Shown: positions 25,035-39,300 of the stretch, one piece after another
Position numbering within the stretch: position 1 is the first letter of the stretch
Layout of the letters: every line of letters begins with the position of its first letter
Position numbers and translations under genes: made by a program
Notes under the pieces: model-generated
The model's database searches: none
Told to the model about the DNA's origin: nothing
The model's input: the letters and a program-made list of their open reading frames with translations, nothing else
Assembly: GCA_036874045.1 (NCBI GenBank)
Contig: CM072344.1
Location: 2,762,501 to 2,826,500 of the forward strand
Reading direction: 5' to 3'
Length of the DNA: 64,000 bases
DNA from: Cymodocea nodosa
Taxonomy: Eukaryota > Streptophyta > Magnoliopsida > Alismatales > Cymodoceaceae

Positions 25035-25635
25035 ATCATGCGCCCATGGCAGGATTCTCGAGGCTGGGATTCACCTACTGCTCCAGGAACCATGTCAAAG
25101 TTGCTGTCATGATATGCTTCCTCAGAGAGGACACCTGCCTTTCTTGGTAACTTTTGGAAAGGAAAATTGGTTCCACATTCAAGAATAACCTAAAACCGGG
25201 ATGTACATCTAAGCCCCGTAATACTGTCTTCTAATCGACATGCCAACAACTCATTTTTCTAATCGATATGCCAACTACTCATTTTTCTTGTACTCTGAAA
25301 CAGGGTATATATGTACGTGTTTATCAACACCTACGATCACATGCTATTACAGCGGTATGACCATTGGCAAACATGCACAAATTGTGGGACTCTTGGACCT
25401 TTTGATATTGGTAATGTTTATCCTTGGTTTTTGAAGTTATAAGATCATTATGGTTTTTGCTGTTGTTATTGTTGTCAGATTTTGGGTCATGATACTTTCT
25501 ATGTCATGATCATAATAGTTAACAAGGCAATGTTCTTTCATTATGATTTACACAATTTGCAGAGGAAAAAACATTATGATTTTCCACAATATAAAAAAAA
25601 TCACAGTCTCCATTCCTCCTCTTCCTTGTTTTCCT

Positions 25636-25696
<61 letters not shown>

Positions 25697-26845
25697 CATT
25701 ATTTCTTTGTTTTTGGTTATATTATTGTTATCATAACTTTATCATTGTCTTATTAAATAACTTTATCATAACTTTATCTCGGAGGCAAGGGGTTTCAGAG
25801 GGAGGGTTGGTCATGTGGATCAACCCTCAATAGTGGGATGCCTACAAGGTTGATTTTAGTTCTTGAATTGTACACTTATTTAATTGATACGTCCTTTAAT
25901 ACTCTACAACTTTGATTACAACACCTTGCATTTTTTAGATGAAATCTATAACCGACAAAGAAGATGATGATGGAGTTGTGGACATCTGATCAAAATCATC
26001 AATGTCAAATACGTGCAAATGAAGTAAACATTTTGATTTTGAACGCGACCAAAATTCTACGTTCCACGCGCCCCCAAAAAAATTCTATTGAACAACATTT
26101 TCGTACGGTACAGACAAGTTTGTTGAACTTTTCTGCCCTTTTTCTTTGTAATACTTATAATGAATGGAGGATGCTGTTATAAGTCAAAATTACTTCTTAA
26201 TTTTATATTTACGGCAAATTACTTACGAAAGAAAATTTGACCAAGAAAGATAGGAAAAGATTTACCATTCGTAACGTTGATAATGAAAACTATAAATCAT
26301 CTTTTTATGGCCCCGTCTTATTGCTAATAATATCTGGTCTTTTTTGACTGCTAACGATCCATCTCTTTTTTCTAATCATTTCGGTTGTTGCCTTTTTTCT
26401 AAAAAATCTTATTGTTTGGAGATTGTTTCTTAATTTAGATATGTTGGACAGAAAGGAATAGTTTTATCTTTAGTCGCCCTGTTAAGAATATTACGTTAAT
26501 ATTTAATACTAGGGTTTCCTTAACGAAAATTTAACCATTGCATTTGAAGCGGATATTTTCAAAGATATAGAATTTACCTGGGATAGACTTGCGACAAGTA
26601 ACTTTAGAAACATTGATAACGCTAGCTAGTATTGAAGTACACTTGTCACCTCCGAAAGATAAGAAGTATGCTTTGGAACTCTTTAATAGATGTGACTTAG
26701 GTAACCAGTGATTTTCTTTTATTTAATCTAACAAACTCATTAAAAAAAGGCAAGACAACTTAGGTTACATACATCCTTTAAAAGGTCTGAGATGACCAAT
26801 CGAAGGATGGGACCGAAGATTATGACCGTTCAAAGAGCGTCCGTC
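25035..26845. other. Spacer between the convergent DUF1068 and NAC genes
   Basis: No gene supported. The first few hundred bases are the 3' untranslated region and downstream flank of DUF1068. A 53-bp (AT)n microsatellite lies at 25642-25694. The rest is AT-rich without recognisable coding sequence. Confidence 0.6.
25642..25694. repeat. (AT)n microsatellite
   Basis: Uninterrupted AT dinucleotides for about 53 bases. The length is likely variable between individuals. Confidence 0.95.
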
Positions 26846-27898
26846 CTACACACCGGGAAACATGAAGTTCGTCGCGTCCGGCGGCGGTCTTCGTGCCAAC
26901 GTTGCCGTCGGGTCGCAGTAGTTCTTCCACTGTGCTTCGTGGCAGCAGTCCTGGTACTGGTACAGCTGTTGCTTCTGCCGCATGTATCCGGGGTCCATCA
27001 CCGCAGGACGATACTCGTCGTGAACTGGTTGAGCCGCCGGATCAGAAGTGACGACCGACGAGTATGGCCGCAAGAAACCTTGATGTTCATCAATGATGTT
27101 ACTGCATGAGTTGGGACCAGGAGGAGGCGAACGGTGCTGCCGTTTGGTAGCAGCTGTGGTACCACTACTACTTGCACCGGTCCTCTTGAAGATCCTGCAT
27201 ATCGTCCAAGTTTCCTGCAGATACGATATATCAGATGAAATAGATTTCGATTGATTGATCGGTGTGGTACTTGGTTTGGTTACCGCTTCGGAGATGTGGT
27301 GGGCAGGGACGCCGACGTCCGACGCCGAGGTCTGTCGCTGTGGGAACCGGAACTCATGCATCATCCAGTCGGTTTTGTGGTTGCTCTGGCTGGACCTTCC
27401 CAAGTAGTAGACCAGGCATTTCTTGAGGCCGATGCAGTCGTCGCCGGAAGCCCTTATCTTCTGGTCGATGCCGGTGGCCTTCCAAAAGCCGGACCCGTCC
27501 GTGACGCGGTTTGGCCGGACGCTGTTCCGGTATTTCTTCCTTCTCATGCAGAAGAAGTACCACTCGTTGTCTTCAGCTCCATGAACGGCGTTTTGCCCTT
27601 CCATATGTACACGTATGCACATCAGAATCATTAACAATAATACATGCAAACAAACATGGGGGAGGGGGGGAGTGATGATGATGAAGGGAACGCAGGTACT
27701 TGGAAGATCCCATGGATGGTACTTGTAGATATCCATCTCCTGTATGAATTCGATGCGGACGTCCTTCTTCTCCACCTTCCGGCGGAGGTAGAACCCGACG
27801 AGCTCCTCGTCTGTGGGATGGAACCGGAACCCGGGGAGGATCATGTTACAAGATTCTTGAACTGTGGGCAGCCATGACGATGTTTGCACATCATCCAT
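26846..27898 (-). CDS. JUB1-like: NAC transcription factor of the JUB1/NAC042 type
   Basis: Three exons on the minus strand: 27898-27700, 27597-27284 and 27214-26846, giving 293 residues. The NAC domain runs from about residue 21 to 180: [22 protein letters not shown] (subdomain A), [11 protein letters not shown] (B), [21 protein letters not shown] and [11 protein letters not shown] (C), LVYYLG and [12 protein letters not shown] (D), then [11 protein letters not shown] (E). The words FFCMR, KATGID and YYLG are those of JUB1/NAC042 relatives, which are stress- and longevity-linked regulators in Arabidopsis. Intron positions match NAC genes. The C-terminal part is Ser/Pro/Gln-rich, as expected of an activation region. 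Both introns (102 and 69 nt) are multiples of three and contain no in-frame stop, so the unspliced frame is open for 350 codons. The orthologue assignment is by eye. Confidence 0.93.
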   Translation of the reverse strand: MDDVQTSSWLPTVQESCNMILPGFRFHPTDEELVGFYLRRKVEKKDVRIEFIQEMDIYKYHPWDLPSTCVPFIIITPPLPHVCLHVLLLMILMCIRVHMEGQNAVHGAEDNEWYFFCMRRKKYRNSVRPNRVTDGSGFWKATGIDQKIRASGDDCIGLKKCLVYYLGRSSQSNHKTDWMMHEFRFPQRQTSASDVGVPAHHISEAVTKPSTTPINQSKSISSDISYLQETWTICRIFKRTGASSSGTTAATKRQHRSPPPGPNSCSNIIDEHQGFLRPYSSVVTSDPAAQPVHDEYRPAVMDPGYMRQKQQLYQYQDCCHEAQWKNYCDPTATLARRPPPDATNFMFPGV

Positions 27899-28000
27899 CG
27901 CTCCTCCTTTACATGTAACGTATCTTGTTAATTATACCCAGGAATTAATCATCGATGGCAGTCAAGGTTGGCGAACTGGACTTGTTTGTGTGGTGGATTC

Positions 28001-28010
28001 CTATTTATTC
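28001..28010 (-). promoter_or_regulatory. Candidate TATA-like element of the NAC gene
   Basis: The minus strand reads GAATAAATAG about 105 bases upstream of the NAC start codon. This is a suitable distance for a core promoter, with a (CT)n tract just upstream of it at 28063-28087. It is inferred from position and composition. Confidence 0.4.
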
Positions 28011-28062
28011 ATTATTCTGCTGTAAGAAGACAAGACAAGAGTGGTCTCTCTCGTCCATACGT

Positions 28063-28087
28063 AGAGAGAGAGAGAGAGAGAGAGAGA
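28063..28087. repeat. (AG)n tract upstream of the NAC gene
   Basis: About 25 bases of AG repeats, which read as CT repeats in the gene's sense. Such tracts are common in plant core promoters and 5' leaders. Here it lies about 60 bases upstream of the TATA-like word. Confidence 0.85.
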
Positions 28088-30361
28088 TCTTGACCATACA
28101 TAATAATTAATGCCTGCTGTAAGTTTTTGACGAGATTCGAACTTTTAAGAAATTCTGAAGTTATAGTGTGATTAATCTACAATTAAAATATTATTATAAT
28201 GTTAACTGTTAATCATCAATGTTAATATTATATTATATTTAAATTGTTTAAAATAAATAATGGGCATAAGATTATTTAATTATTGAAGTCAATAATTTGT
28301 TGATCTAATTAATATTCGTTGGTCTTATCACCACTAGTTAATGATATACGTTAGATGTAAAAAAATAGGTAAAATTTATAAAAGGTATTCATTAATCTAA
28401 ACCATTATCTACATATCAAGATGATCAACAAAAATCTATTTAGTATTTTATTCACGATTTACTACAAATTGAATTTCAAGAGTCAAAGGGAGGAATCACT
28501 TTTTAGGGGTTAAGGTTTTGTTTCTGCCTGAGAGAGAATGAATGGAAGTTTTTGTAAGATTTTTTTTTTTAAATGGCCTAAAATGTGGAGGCCAAAATTT
28601 ACTTAAAAGTTATTCCATACAATAAACCAACTAAATAAGGATAAATAAGGATTTTAAATAGTCAAAAGTAAGAGGAGAGAAGATTATAATTAAAAGAATA
28701 ATTAAAGAGTAAGAAAGTTATTTTTACACAAAATTTATGTAAAAGTTGTCACATGAAAATTTCTTTTCTATCCATATAATAGATTTCTCAATAATTTAAC
28801 ATGTTTATAAATTTCATTTGAAAGTGTTGCATATTATGATCATTTGAAAATTTAAACCTGTACATGCATCCAAAGAAATGTAAGAATTATAAAATTCTAT
28901 TCTTATTGTAATTACTTTATTTCTTGCATATATGGATTTTGAAAGTTTGAAGAAGTTCATAAATATGTATAATTCATGAGAGAATTAATCCAAATAAATA
29001 AAAATGTTAAAAGTAATAAACAATAATAAGATGGATGAATATAATAAAAAAGAATAATTGAACTATCAAATACAATCTACTATTATATCCACATTTTATA
29101 AAAATTAACGTGAAGCTCGTGACTCCGAAGCCTCCTTTGTTGGTATTATAATAATATAAAAATAATGAAAGAACTAATGCAAAATAATTAAGATGTTAAC
29201 ATTGAAGTATAATGTTAATTAACATCAAAGTATAATAATAAGAGAACCAATGCAAATTACTTGAGACGTCAATATGATAATACTGTAATGTCAACAACAG
29301 AGGAAGTTCTGCCTTCCAACGAGACTATAATATGACTATTTTCTTCATGTCATTAAGAATATACGAGTCCTATTAGAATATACACATGATTTAATTTCAT
29401 TCAAAAATGATGATAACGTCCATGCTGTTATTAGTAAGTTAGTATGGTTAATATAACCATGAAGATATTGTAAATTTGAGTTTTTTATGGTATCAAATAA
29501 ATGAGTTTTTTGAATGACATACAAGTAAATATAATTACCAAATTACCATCACATGCAAGTAAATACCAAATTTTTAAAATGTTCCACATATCTATGAACA
29601 TGGTTGTGACCTTTATTTTGTAATATAAACTTAATTTTACACATGAAATTCAAAATTAATTGATAAAAAAAATGTTAACAGCACATCATCGTCAATGTCT
29701 TTTACTTTTCCTCGCTCCCTAAGCAAATGGGAATATTTTCATGGAACAAGTAACCCTGAGGATTTTCATCCCTTTCCATTAAAAAAAAAAATTTACATGC
29801 TTGGTTGAAGTCAATAGAAGAAAATGTACTCGCTGACATAATACAACAGCTTGATTTTCCACGTATGCTCTCTTTTTTCTCCACCACCAAGTCCAACATG
29901 GAAAACTGCTCGACAAATATCTTTAAGTAGAACGTCAGCGTTTAAACTTTGAACGATAAGAATCATGATTGAACTGACATATACTTATACATAGATGCTA
30001 TTGACTACTACTATTCCATCTAAAAAAAACTATAGTTTTGACGATCATACATCAAAATTTCTATGCAAAGGTCATGATCATTGAAATTCAATGCAATTAT
30101 CTGCATGTATATTGCTTATTGTATCTTCTAATAAAAGAAAGAAATTCGATGTTGGTTCCTTCCTTCCCGAGGAGCTTTATCTTGCAAGGAAGAACTACTT
30201 GACAACACACTACACAAAAATCTGATAAAATGTTGCTTACATATAAAAATCCTAACCATGAATCAGGATGGAAAAAGACAATGCAATTCCCTTGGTGGGA
30301 TCGTGTTTGCGCACGTAGAAAATCAGAGGACGGATCTTCTACCCAAATTGGTGGAAACAAA
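28088..30361. other. Intergenic stretch between the NAC gene and the cytochrome b5-like gene
   Basis: Very AT-rich, with no gene or recognisable transposon protein. The part nearest 30361 is the probable 3' untranslated region of the minus-strand cytochrome b5-like gene. Confidence 0.6.
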
Positions 30362-33300
30362 TCATGGCTTCAGATCTCCTATGTAAAATTCATCGATCAT
30401 ATCAAAGACACGAGTAGCATGTTGTGGCCTACAAAATTAATTTGAAACAGCACATCATTTTCAGTGAGTTGAATAAATTGCAAAAAGAGGAAGAAGTAGA
30501 TGTCAAGCACCATGCAAGTAATTCGCGTTAGATTAACTACAGCAGTACAACCACGGATACAAAAATTTAGGAAATGTCAACTTTAGTACTCAACACTTAA
30601 GGCGATGGTTCTGATCAATGGAAAGGCCATGAAATGACTTGGTGTTGGCAATAAACTGAAATGAAAATTTCTCTACCGTTGATCATTTGTTATCCATGGG
30701 ATATGTTTAAATGTGAGTCTTAGAAAGTTTCAAATTACTGTTACATTTCTAATAAAGACTGGAATTTGCTTTTTTGTTCTTGAGCAATATTATTTTTACT
30801 ATGTTAGAGTCTATTATTATATCATTAGTCCTTATGTCATGATGTTGTATGTGTGTGTGGGTTATGGGGTTATTTGGATATCCATTATCCTAGCCCTATG
30901 TATAATATTGATTAGTTATCCACCCCCATCTATTACCAGCCGGCCTCTGTTGGTCAGCTTGTGAGATCAACAGCGTTAATGGCCATGTTGCTGATGGTTC
31001 AATGTTTTAGAACGAAAGTCAGCATATTCAATTTTTGTGCATGGACCTATGCGTCCACATTGGTTTGTACCTTCAAATTGTTAGGCGCGTGTTAAAGGCT
31101 TTGGTGCAATTAGACTGTAGCTTTTCCCCCCTGTTTTGGACAGTTTATTGTGATAGATTGGACTGCTTGTTGATTAATGATGGCAAATCCTTGATCAAAA
31201 ATCTTACTAGAACCTTTGAAAAATTAAATGGGAAAAATTATCTCCCTTGGTCAAAAAATTTTGAAACTTTCATTGCAAACACAAAGAGTTACATCTTACG
31301 GATAAATGAGAAGGATGACAAGTATGAAGATTGAAATGAAGATGATGTTCATATAGTTTCCATGTGAATGGTAGGGAGTCCAATATTACTCATGGTGATA
31401 TGATGCACCCTAAGGGCTACTACATATAGGTACAAGCAGAACATCTCTAGAGTGTTCAAGGTCTACAAAAATTGTTTACACTTTGGCAAGGTGAAAATCC
31501 ATTCTAGAGTTTTAATTGTCTCTACACTCTCTACTAGACAAGCTTGATATCTACCAAACCATTGAGTCTTGATGTCATGAAGATCCACCAATATAAGGAA
31601 GAGCTTGCAATAGTGGTTTTCTTTTCCAACCTCAATTTAGACTTTGCATCACAAATTTTAAAAAGACCTTTGTATTTTGATAATACAAAAATCTATATGA
31701 AGATAAATAATGTATTTCACAGATACAAATAGAAGTTACTAAAGTGCACAGAAAGGAAGATAGATTTATGAGAAAACCTAAAGAAGTAGAAACTTGGATT
31801 GTTAAGTATATGAGTTTCTATAGTAGTTATCAAGGAAAATTCAAAGATTTATAGTAAACAGTTGAATAATTATTTAGTGAGTAAAGTAGGAGAAATTGGA
31901 TAGTTATGAAATAACTGTTCGAGTTTCTCGAAGGATTATAAGCTAATTATCCGAATTTAAGTAATATCAGGAAAGAAGAATAAAAGGAGAACTCGTATAG
32001 TTACGAAATAACTATTCAAAATTTTCAAACAGTTAAGATAACTTTACGATTTTGTAGAGATCTCATGTGCAAAGCTTAAGATATCATGTGACAAATATAA
32101 GAAAATAGCAAAAGGAAAAACTCATAGTTATAGACTACCTGTTCGAGTTTCTTAAAGAATTATGAGATAATTATCCGAATTTGATAGAGAAATAGTCAGA
32201 ATCTTCGATAGTCAGTTGAATGGTAATTTTTTATTTTTAAGACTAGCAGATTAGTAATACAATAGATTCTCTAACAATGAAGAAAATTTGATCGTTACAT
32301 TCTTTGATATAAAAAGAGACTAAGAATAATAACAATATTAGAACATATATATACATACAGAAAGAATTTATCATATACGTCCAACAAGAAAGCAAGTGTG
32401 CACCAAACACAAAACATTTTTAGGCAATCCTCTATTTCAAGCTTAATCAAGCATGTCAAAACAAAGTAGAAAGTTCCCACTGTGTAACTCACATTCCAAA
32501 GATTGCAACATTTGTAGGTTTGAAGTTTTCACTTAAAAACTTCACTATGATAGGTTAGAGTTGCAACCATAAAACTCTGATTAGTGTTAATTCTTACTTC
32601 AACCTCAAAACAAAAGTTTGTAAGTGTCGTTCCCTTGAAGGTGAACTAGTCAGTTGAGTAAATTACCTAAAAATCTTTTGTGTTTTCATCATGCCATTTT
32701 TATTCTTACTGTGATTATTCGATTTATATCGTGTACATCATTTTCATAGTTAAACTTATACCATTGCAAGTTTAAATATTATCAAAGATTTTAAAATTTA
32801 ATCACATAACACCATTCACCCCTCCTTTGATATGTCATTCGATCTTAACAAGTGATATCAAAGTAGGTTGATCTCATTTATAGATTTAACTGTCTAAGAT
32901 CATAACATTATACTTTACAAAGAAACAAAACATTTATCGACCTCTCCTATTCGATGGTATCAATTATGAGTATTAGAAAAATAGGAAAGAGTATTTTTTC
33001 AAGAGTTTAGATATGAAACTTTAAACGATGGTAATTCGAGGAGCACTACTTCCAACCAATTATAAAGATAACTAGATTGAGGAAGATAAGAAACTCATCT
33101 ACTTAGATGCTCAAGAAATGAATACAATTTATTGTGCACTCATTGCTAAATAATATAATAAAATCTCTACACATAAGTTTACCTACGAGACTTAGAAAAT
33201 CCTTTAAATTACTTATGAAGGTATCAGTCAAGTGAATGATACAAAAATTAATATTCTACTTAAAAAATATGAATTATTCAATATATTTGATAATGAAAAT

Positions 33301-36300
33301 ATTATTGACATATTTTCTAGATTTATAATAAATGACCTAAAAGGCCTTGGAAAAGAATTTTCTATATGTAAACAAATATAAAAGATCCTAAGAAGCTTAA
33401 CTGTTGAGTGAAAATAAAAGTCTACGTCAATACAATACTCAAAGGATTTAAACAATTATTTTGTTGAAGATTTGTTAGGCAATCTTCTTACTCATGAAGT
33501 ACAAATGAAAGAAATGAAAAAATGAAAAGAAGAAGAATGAATCATTGAGAGAAAAATTTAAAGAAAGAAAGAATTGACATTTCTTTCGATAGAAAAGCAA
33601 CCAAACTTAGATGATGAAATACTATTGCTAACAAGAAATTTCAAGAAAATGCTGCAACGAGGGAGCAAAGCTAATACCTTCAAATCTAAAGTCTTGACAT
33701 GCTACAAGTGCAAGAAGCATGGACACATTTAGGCTTATTGTCCATTACAATAAGAAGATGATCAATAAAAAAGGAAGAAAATGACATTGAAAATTACTTA
33801 AGATGATAGTAGTTCATTTAGTAGTTCTTTAGACTCTAAAAAATATGCACCAGTTAACATGTATTTTACAATACAAAAGGTTTGTTCCATTTCTCACTGT
33901 TCAGATGTAGAAGATGAAAATTTAGATGTAGACATTTTACTTTCAACTGTAGATAATTTGTATATTAAATGTAAAAATTATAAGAAAGAAGTTAAAAATT
34001 TAAATTATATCTTAGAAGATGCATTTGTTGAATTAGAAAAGGTTTTAGTTGATAATAAGAACTTAAAAACTAAACTAGACAATTATAGTTGTAATTATGA
34101 TCTGAAACAAGAAAATAAAAATTTAAAATTTAAAATTGTTGATTTAAAGAATACTCTTTGTAAATTCACTAAAGAAGAAAATAGATTAAACAAGATCACT
34201 AAGATTAGGTGCAACTAAATTTAACCTAAGGTATGCTACACTATAGGAAATATCCTACTATGGTGGTGTGATCCATTTTTATAGAAATGACACTATAGTT
34301 TTTGCTATCAAGAGAAGATTCGGATACATATGACTGCCAAGACACAATAGATTCAATATTTTAAGGACTAATAATGCTAAACTTAAGAAGATCTCAGTAT
34401 CAAAAGACTTAATTTCAACGTAATTTACAGGAAAATAATGACAAATGAATGCTAACATCAAGATAGATCATAGATAGTGGATATTCAAAATACATGACAG
34501 GTAAGAAAAAGTTTCTTAACTCCATTAAATCAATAAATTTGGGATTTATAAAATTTGAAAATAATGTTAAATGTAAAATTATTGTTGTAGGAAATATTAC
34601 ATGTGAAAATGGTAAAATTGAAAATGTTCTGAAAGTAAATGAACTAAAACAAAATCTGTTAAGTGTAGGACAACTTTGTAATAAATGATTTATTTTTTAC
34701 TACTAAAAATGATTTCATAATTGATTAAGACTCTCATAAAATTAAATTTACTGCTTTTAGAGATAATTCAATTTATGTATTAAATTTCTCAACTGAAAAT
34801 TCTATAAGTGATGCATGTTTAATAGCCTTTAATGAAGATGATTAGTAGTGACATAAAAGATTAAGACATGTTAATATAAGAACTCTCAGAAAATTGTTCA
34901 AACATAATTTAATTAGAGGTGCCCTTAAACTTAGATTCAAAAATGATAGAGTGTGTAATGACTACATAGTTAGGAAACAAAAGAACAATATATTAAAGTA
35001 TAAATGATATTGTTACAAGTTAGCAATTAGATTTACTATATTTAGATTTATTTAGACCTACATAGACTGCAAGCTTAGGAGAAAGAAAATATACCTTAGA
35101 AATAGTTAACGACTTTACAAGATTTACTTCAATAATATTTTTGACACATAAGAATGATGATTGCACAAAATTCAAACACTTTTACATAAGAATTTAGAAT
35201 GAAAAAGAAATAACTGTAAAGAAAAGAAAATAAGAAGTGATCATGAAAGAGAATTTAAGAACACAAAATTTGAAGAATTATATAATTTATTTAGAATTTC
35301 ATATGAGTTCTCTTGTCTAATAACTCTAACTCAAAATAGAATTGTGGAAAGAAAGAATATATTAATTTAGAAATGATAAGAATACTTTTGAATGTATCAG
35401 ATTGGCCAAAGTTTTTATGGATAGAAATTATTAGAACATGTCATATAATTAACATAACTCATATTAGACCCATATTAAATAAGATAGTTTTTAAATTATG
35501 ATATGAAAAAACATCAAATGTTAGATACTTTAAAGTATTTGGTTGTAAATATTTTGTTCTTAATACAAGAGATCAAAAAAATAAATTTGATGTCAAATCT
35601 GATCTAACAGTACTAGTTGAATACTCTTCTAGAAGTAAAGTATTTAAAGTATACTTTGAGAAAGATAGAAGAGTGGAAAAATCTGTTAATATGAGTTTTG
35701 ATGAAGATCTAACAAGTAAACTAAAATAGTTGAAGATAAATAGTGACAGTGAAGATGAATCAAAAAATCAAAACAATATTCAGAAAGAGGAAAATTTCAA
35801 ACTTCAAGCATCTGATTCAACTAAACAATCTTGGAAAACCAAGTTTGATCACCTTATTGAACAAATTATTGGCAACATCAATCAGAGTGTCTAGACAAGA
35901 AATAAAACTCAAATTTTTTGTGATTACTATGTATTTGTATCTAAAATTGAGCCTAAAATAATTGAAGAGGTTTGCAATGATAACTATTGGATTATGGTTA
36001 TACAAAAAGAACTAAATCAATTTAAAAAGAATGATCTTTGGCAATTAATTGAAAGACTTACTGAAAAATCAATTAATTTGCACAAAATGAGTGATCAGAA
36101 ATAAATTAGACAATGTTGGAAACATAATCAGAAACAAAACAAGACTTGTTGCTCAATATTATAGTCAACAAAAAAGAATCGACTATGAAGAAATATTTGC
36201 ATTTGTGACTAGACTTAAAGTAATTAGAATATTGCTTGTTTTTGCTAACAATATGAAAATAAGATTATTTCAAATGAATGTGAAAAATACATTCTTGAAT

Positions 36301-39300
36301 AAAATTCTGTAAGAAGTATTTGTAAAACAATCCTTAAGATTTGAAGATAAAGAAAGATCAGATCATGTGTATAAGTTAAATAAGGCTTTATATGGTATAT
36401 GGTTTGAAACAGATACCTAAGGCATTGTATGATAATCTTAAAGATTTTTTATTTGAAAATCAGTTCAGTATAGACAAAATAGACAACAATTTGTTTATTA
36501 AATCAGTTGATTCACATATGCTGATCATTTAAATCTATATTAATATTATTTTTGAAGTAACAAGTGAAAAATTATGTCATAAATTTCAAAACTTAATGAA
36601 AAATGAGTTTGAAATGACTCTTATGGGAGAACTAAAATTCTTTTTAGAATTACAGATCCATCAGTTGTAAAATGACATTTTAGGAAAAATTATGTAAGGA
36701 GATTTTGAAGAAATTTGGATGGAAAATCCAAAAGAAGCCATCACTTCAATGAGCTCAAATGAAAAATTAGTCAAGGATATTTTAGGTATTGTTGTAGATC
36801 AAAAAGAAATATAAGGAAATGATTAGATCACTCCTGTATTTATCTACAAACAAGTCAAACATTATGTTCAATGTGTGTGCATGTATAAAATATCAAACAT
36901 CTCCAAAAGAGTCACATAAAAGCAATCAAACAAATTTTCAAGTACTTATAAGGCACCAAGGATTTTAACTTATTCTATTCATCATAGAGTGATTTAACAT
37001 TGTTAAGGTACAGTGATGTAGATTATACAAGTTACAAGTCAAATAAAAAGAGCACTAGTAAAACATGTCAGCTAATTAACCATTTATTTGTATCTTAGTT
37101 TAGTAGAAAATAAAATTACATAGCTTTGTCTATCATTGAAGTAAAATATATTATAGCTGGATTGTGTTGTGCTTAAATTTTATAGATGCAATAGACATTG
37201 ACAGATTACAAACTAAAATTTTAGAATATTATCACTTACTATGAAGTAGTAGTACTAGAAATTTATTCAAGAATATTGTGATATACTTAAGAATTAAACA
37301 TATTAAGATTAGACACTACTTTCTAAGAGATCATGTTGAAAAAAATCATATCTCACTAGAATATGTCTACTACAGATCAACTCATAGATATTTTCACTAA
37401 ACTATTAAATGAATATTCATTTACTCATATTAAATGTATTTTAGACATCTGTTCATTGCATGATTTATAATTTGAATTTCTATTTTATATCTCCTCATAC
37501 AACTCAAGTTTACAACTTAGGAGCTTGTTTTATGTTAACCCTTATTTATGTAGAAAATTAGTCAACACACATATTCAAAGGGAACCTTACCTTCATTTAG
37601 GTAGCAGTTATATAAAAGCAAGACTATAGAACTCTTTACGCCAAATGACAAAAAATAGGGAGAAGTTATATACATATGAGAAACAAGGAGAGAAATTAAA
37701 GGAGCTATGAGATCAAGTATTATAAGATATAAGGGGAGCATTTAAATAAAGAGAGAAGTTATGTAATTCTCAATAATCTATTTGAACTTTTATTTTATCG
37801 TGAGCATTTTATTGTATAGAAATGACTTAAGGAGTGAAATACCTGTACTTTATTATAAGAGTTTTTGTCATTATCAAAAAGAAGGAGATTGAAAAGATCT
37901 CTATATTTTGATAATGCAAAAATCTATGTGAAGACATATAATGTATTTCATATAATGTATGTACAGGTAGAAGTTACTAAAGTACATAGAAATTGTACAA
38001 AAAGGAAGATAGATTCACGAGGAAACCTAAAGAAGTAGAAACTCAAATTGTTAGGTTAAGTATATGAGTTTCTATAGCAGTTACCAAGGAAAATTTGAAG
38101 AGTTATAATAAACAGTCAAACAGTCATTTGGTGAGTAGAGTAAGAGAAGTCGTATAGTTATAAGATAACTATTCAAGTTTCTCGAAGGGTTATAAGATAA
38201 CTATTTGAATTTAAGTAATATTAGGAAATAGAAATAAAAGGAGAACTCGTATAGTTACGAGATAACTGTTCGAGTTTTCTAAACAATTAAGATAACTCTA
38301 TGACTTTATAGAGATCTCATGTACGGAACTTAAGATATTACATGACAAATATAAGAAAACAATAGAAGGAAAAACTTGTACAATTACAAATATAAGAAAA
38401 CAATAAGGAAAAACTTGTACAATTATAGTCTAACTGTTCAAGTTTCTCGAAGAGTAATGAGATAACTATCCACGTTTGGTAGAGAAATAGTTAGAATCTT
38501 CGATAGTCAGTTGAACAATAACTTTCTATTTTTAGGACTAGCAAATCAATAGTACAACAAATTCTATGACGTTAAAGAAAATTCGATTATTACATTCTTT
38601 GATATAAGAAGAGACTAAGAATAGTAACAAGATTAGAACAAACATATATATACATATAGAGAGAACACTTTGATCATATACATTTAACAAGAAAGCAAGT
38701 GTGCACCAAATGCAAAACATTTTTAGGTAGTCCTCTGTTTCAAGTTTAATTACACACATTAAAGTAAAGTAGAAAACTCTCATTGTGCAAGTCACATTCC
38801 AAAGATTGCAACATTCGTAGGTTTGAAGTTTCCACTTGGAAACTTCAATGTGGTGGGTTAGAGTTGCAACCATAAAACTTTGATTGATATCGATTCTTGC
38901 TTCAACCTCAAAGCAAGAGTTTGTAAGCGTCATTGATAGTGAAGTCTAAGGTGTTCTCTTGAGGGTAGACTAGTTGGTTAGGTGAACCACCTAAAAATCT
39001 TCTGTGTTTTCATCGTGCTATTTTTATTATTATTGTCATTATTTGATTTATATTGTGTACATCATTTTCATAGTTAAACTTATACCACTACAAGTTCAAA
39101 TATTATTAAAGATTTTAAAAATTAATTAGAAATCTTGAAACCAACTTCTCTAAAGTCTTGAAGATCTCCTCTACCCCCAACACCTCCAAATCAATCTGCT
39201 TTAATATGGCAAGGGGGAGGATGTACAACAGTAGTAGAGGATGTGGATCACCTTATTAGCATTGTAGATGCATGGAACATTGCTCTGATCAATACCAAGA

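Larger units (their letters stand above)
31658..39123 (+). mobile_element. SIRE/Maximus-like Copia with paired LTRs, inside an older Copia
   Basis: 5' LTR about 31658-32850; 3' LTR about 37890-39123. A degenerate primer-binding site starts at 32851 and a purine-rich tract (AGAAGGAGAT) precedes the 3' LTR. The internal region shows Gag with a zinc knuckle near 33700-33740, an Asn/Lys-rich coiled segment (33859-34218), protease/GAG-pre-integrase (34440-34960), integrase (about 35030-35640), reverse transcriptase (36000-36700) and the RNase H end (to about 37465). The two LTRs align over most of their length, but the 3' copy lacks the last 50 or so bases. By eye they differ by somewhat more than a tenth of positions, so the insertion is old. 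Structurally it is nearly whole, but the coding region is dead, with well over ten breaks. Confidence 0.88.

Noticed and set aside
27251-27634. 127-codon plus-strand open frame
   Set aside because: It is antisense to the well-supported NAC domain and arises from that gene's GC-rich coding sequence. It has no independent motif.
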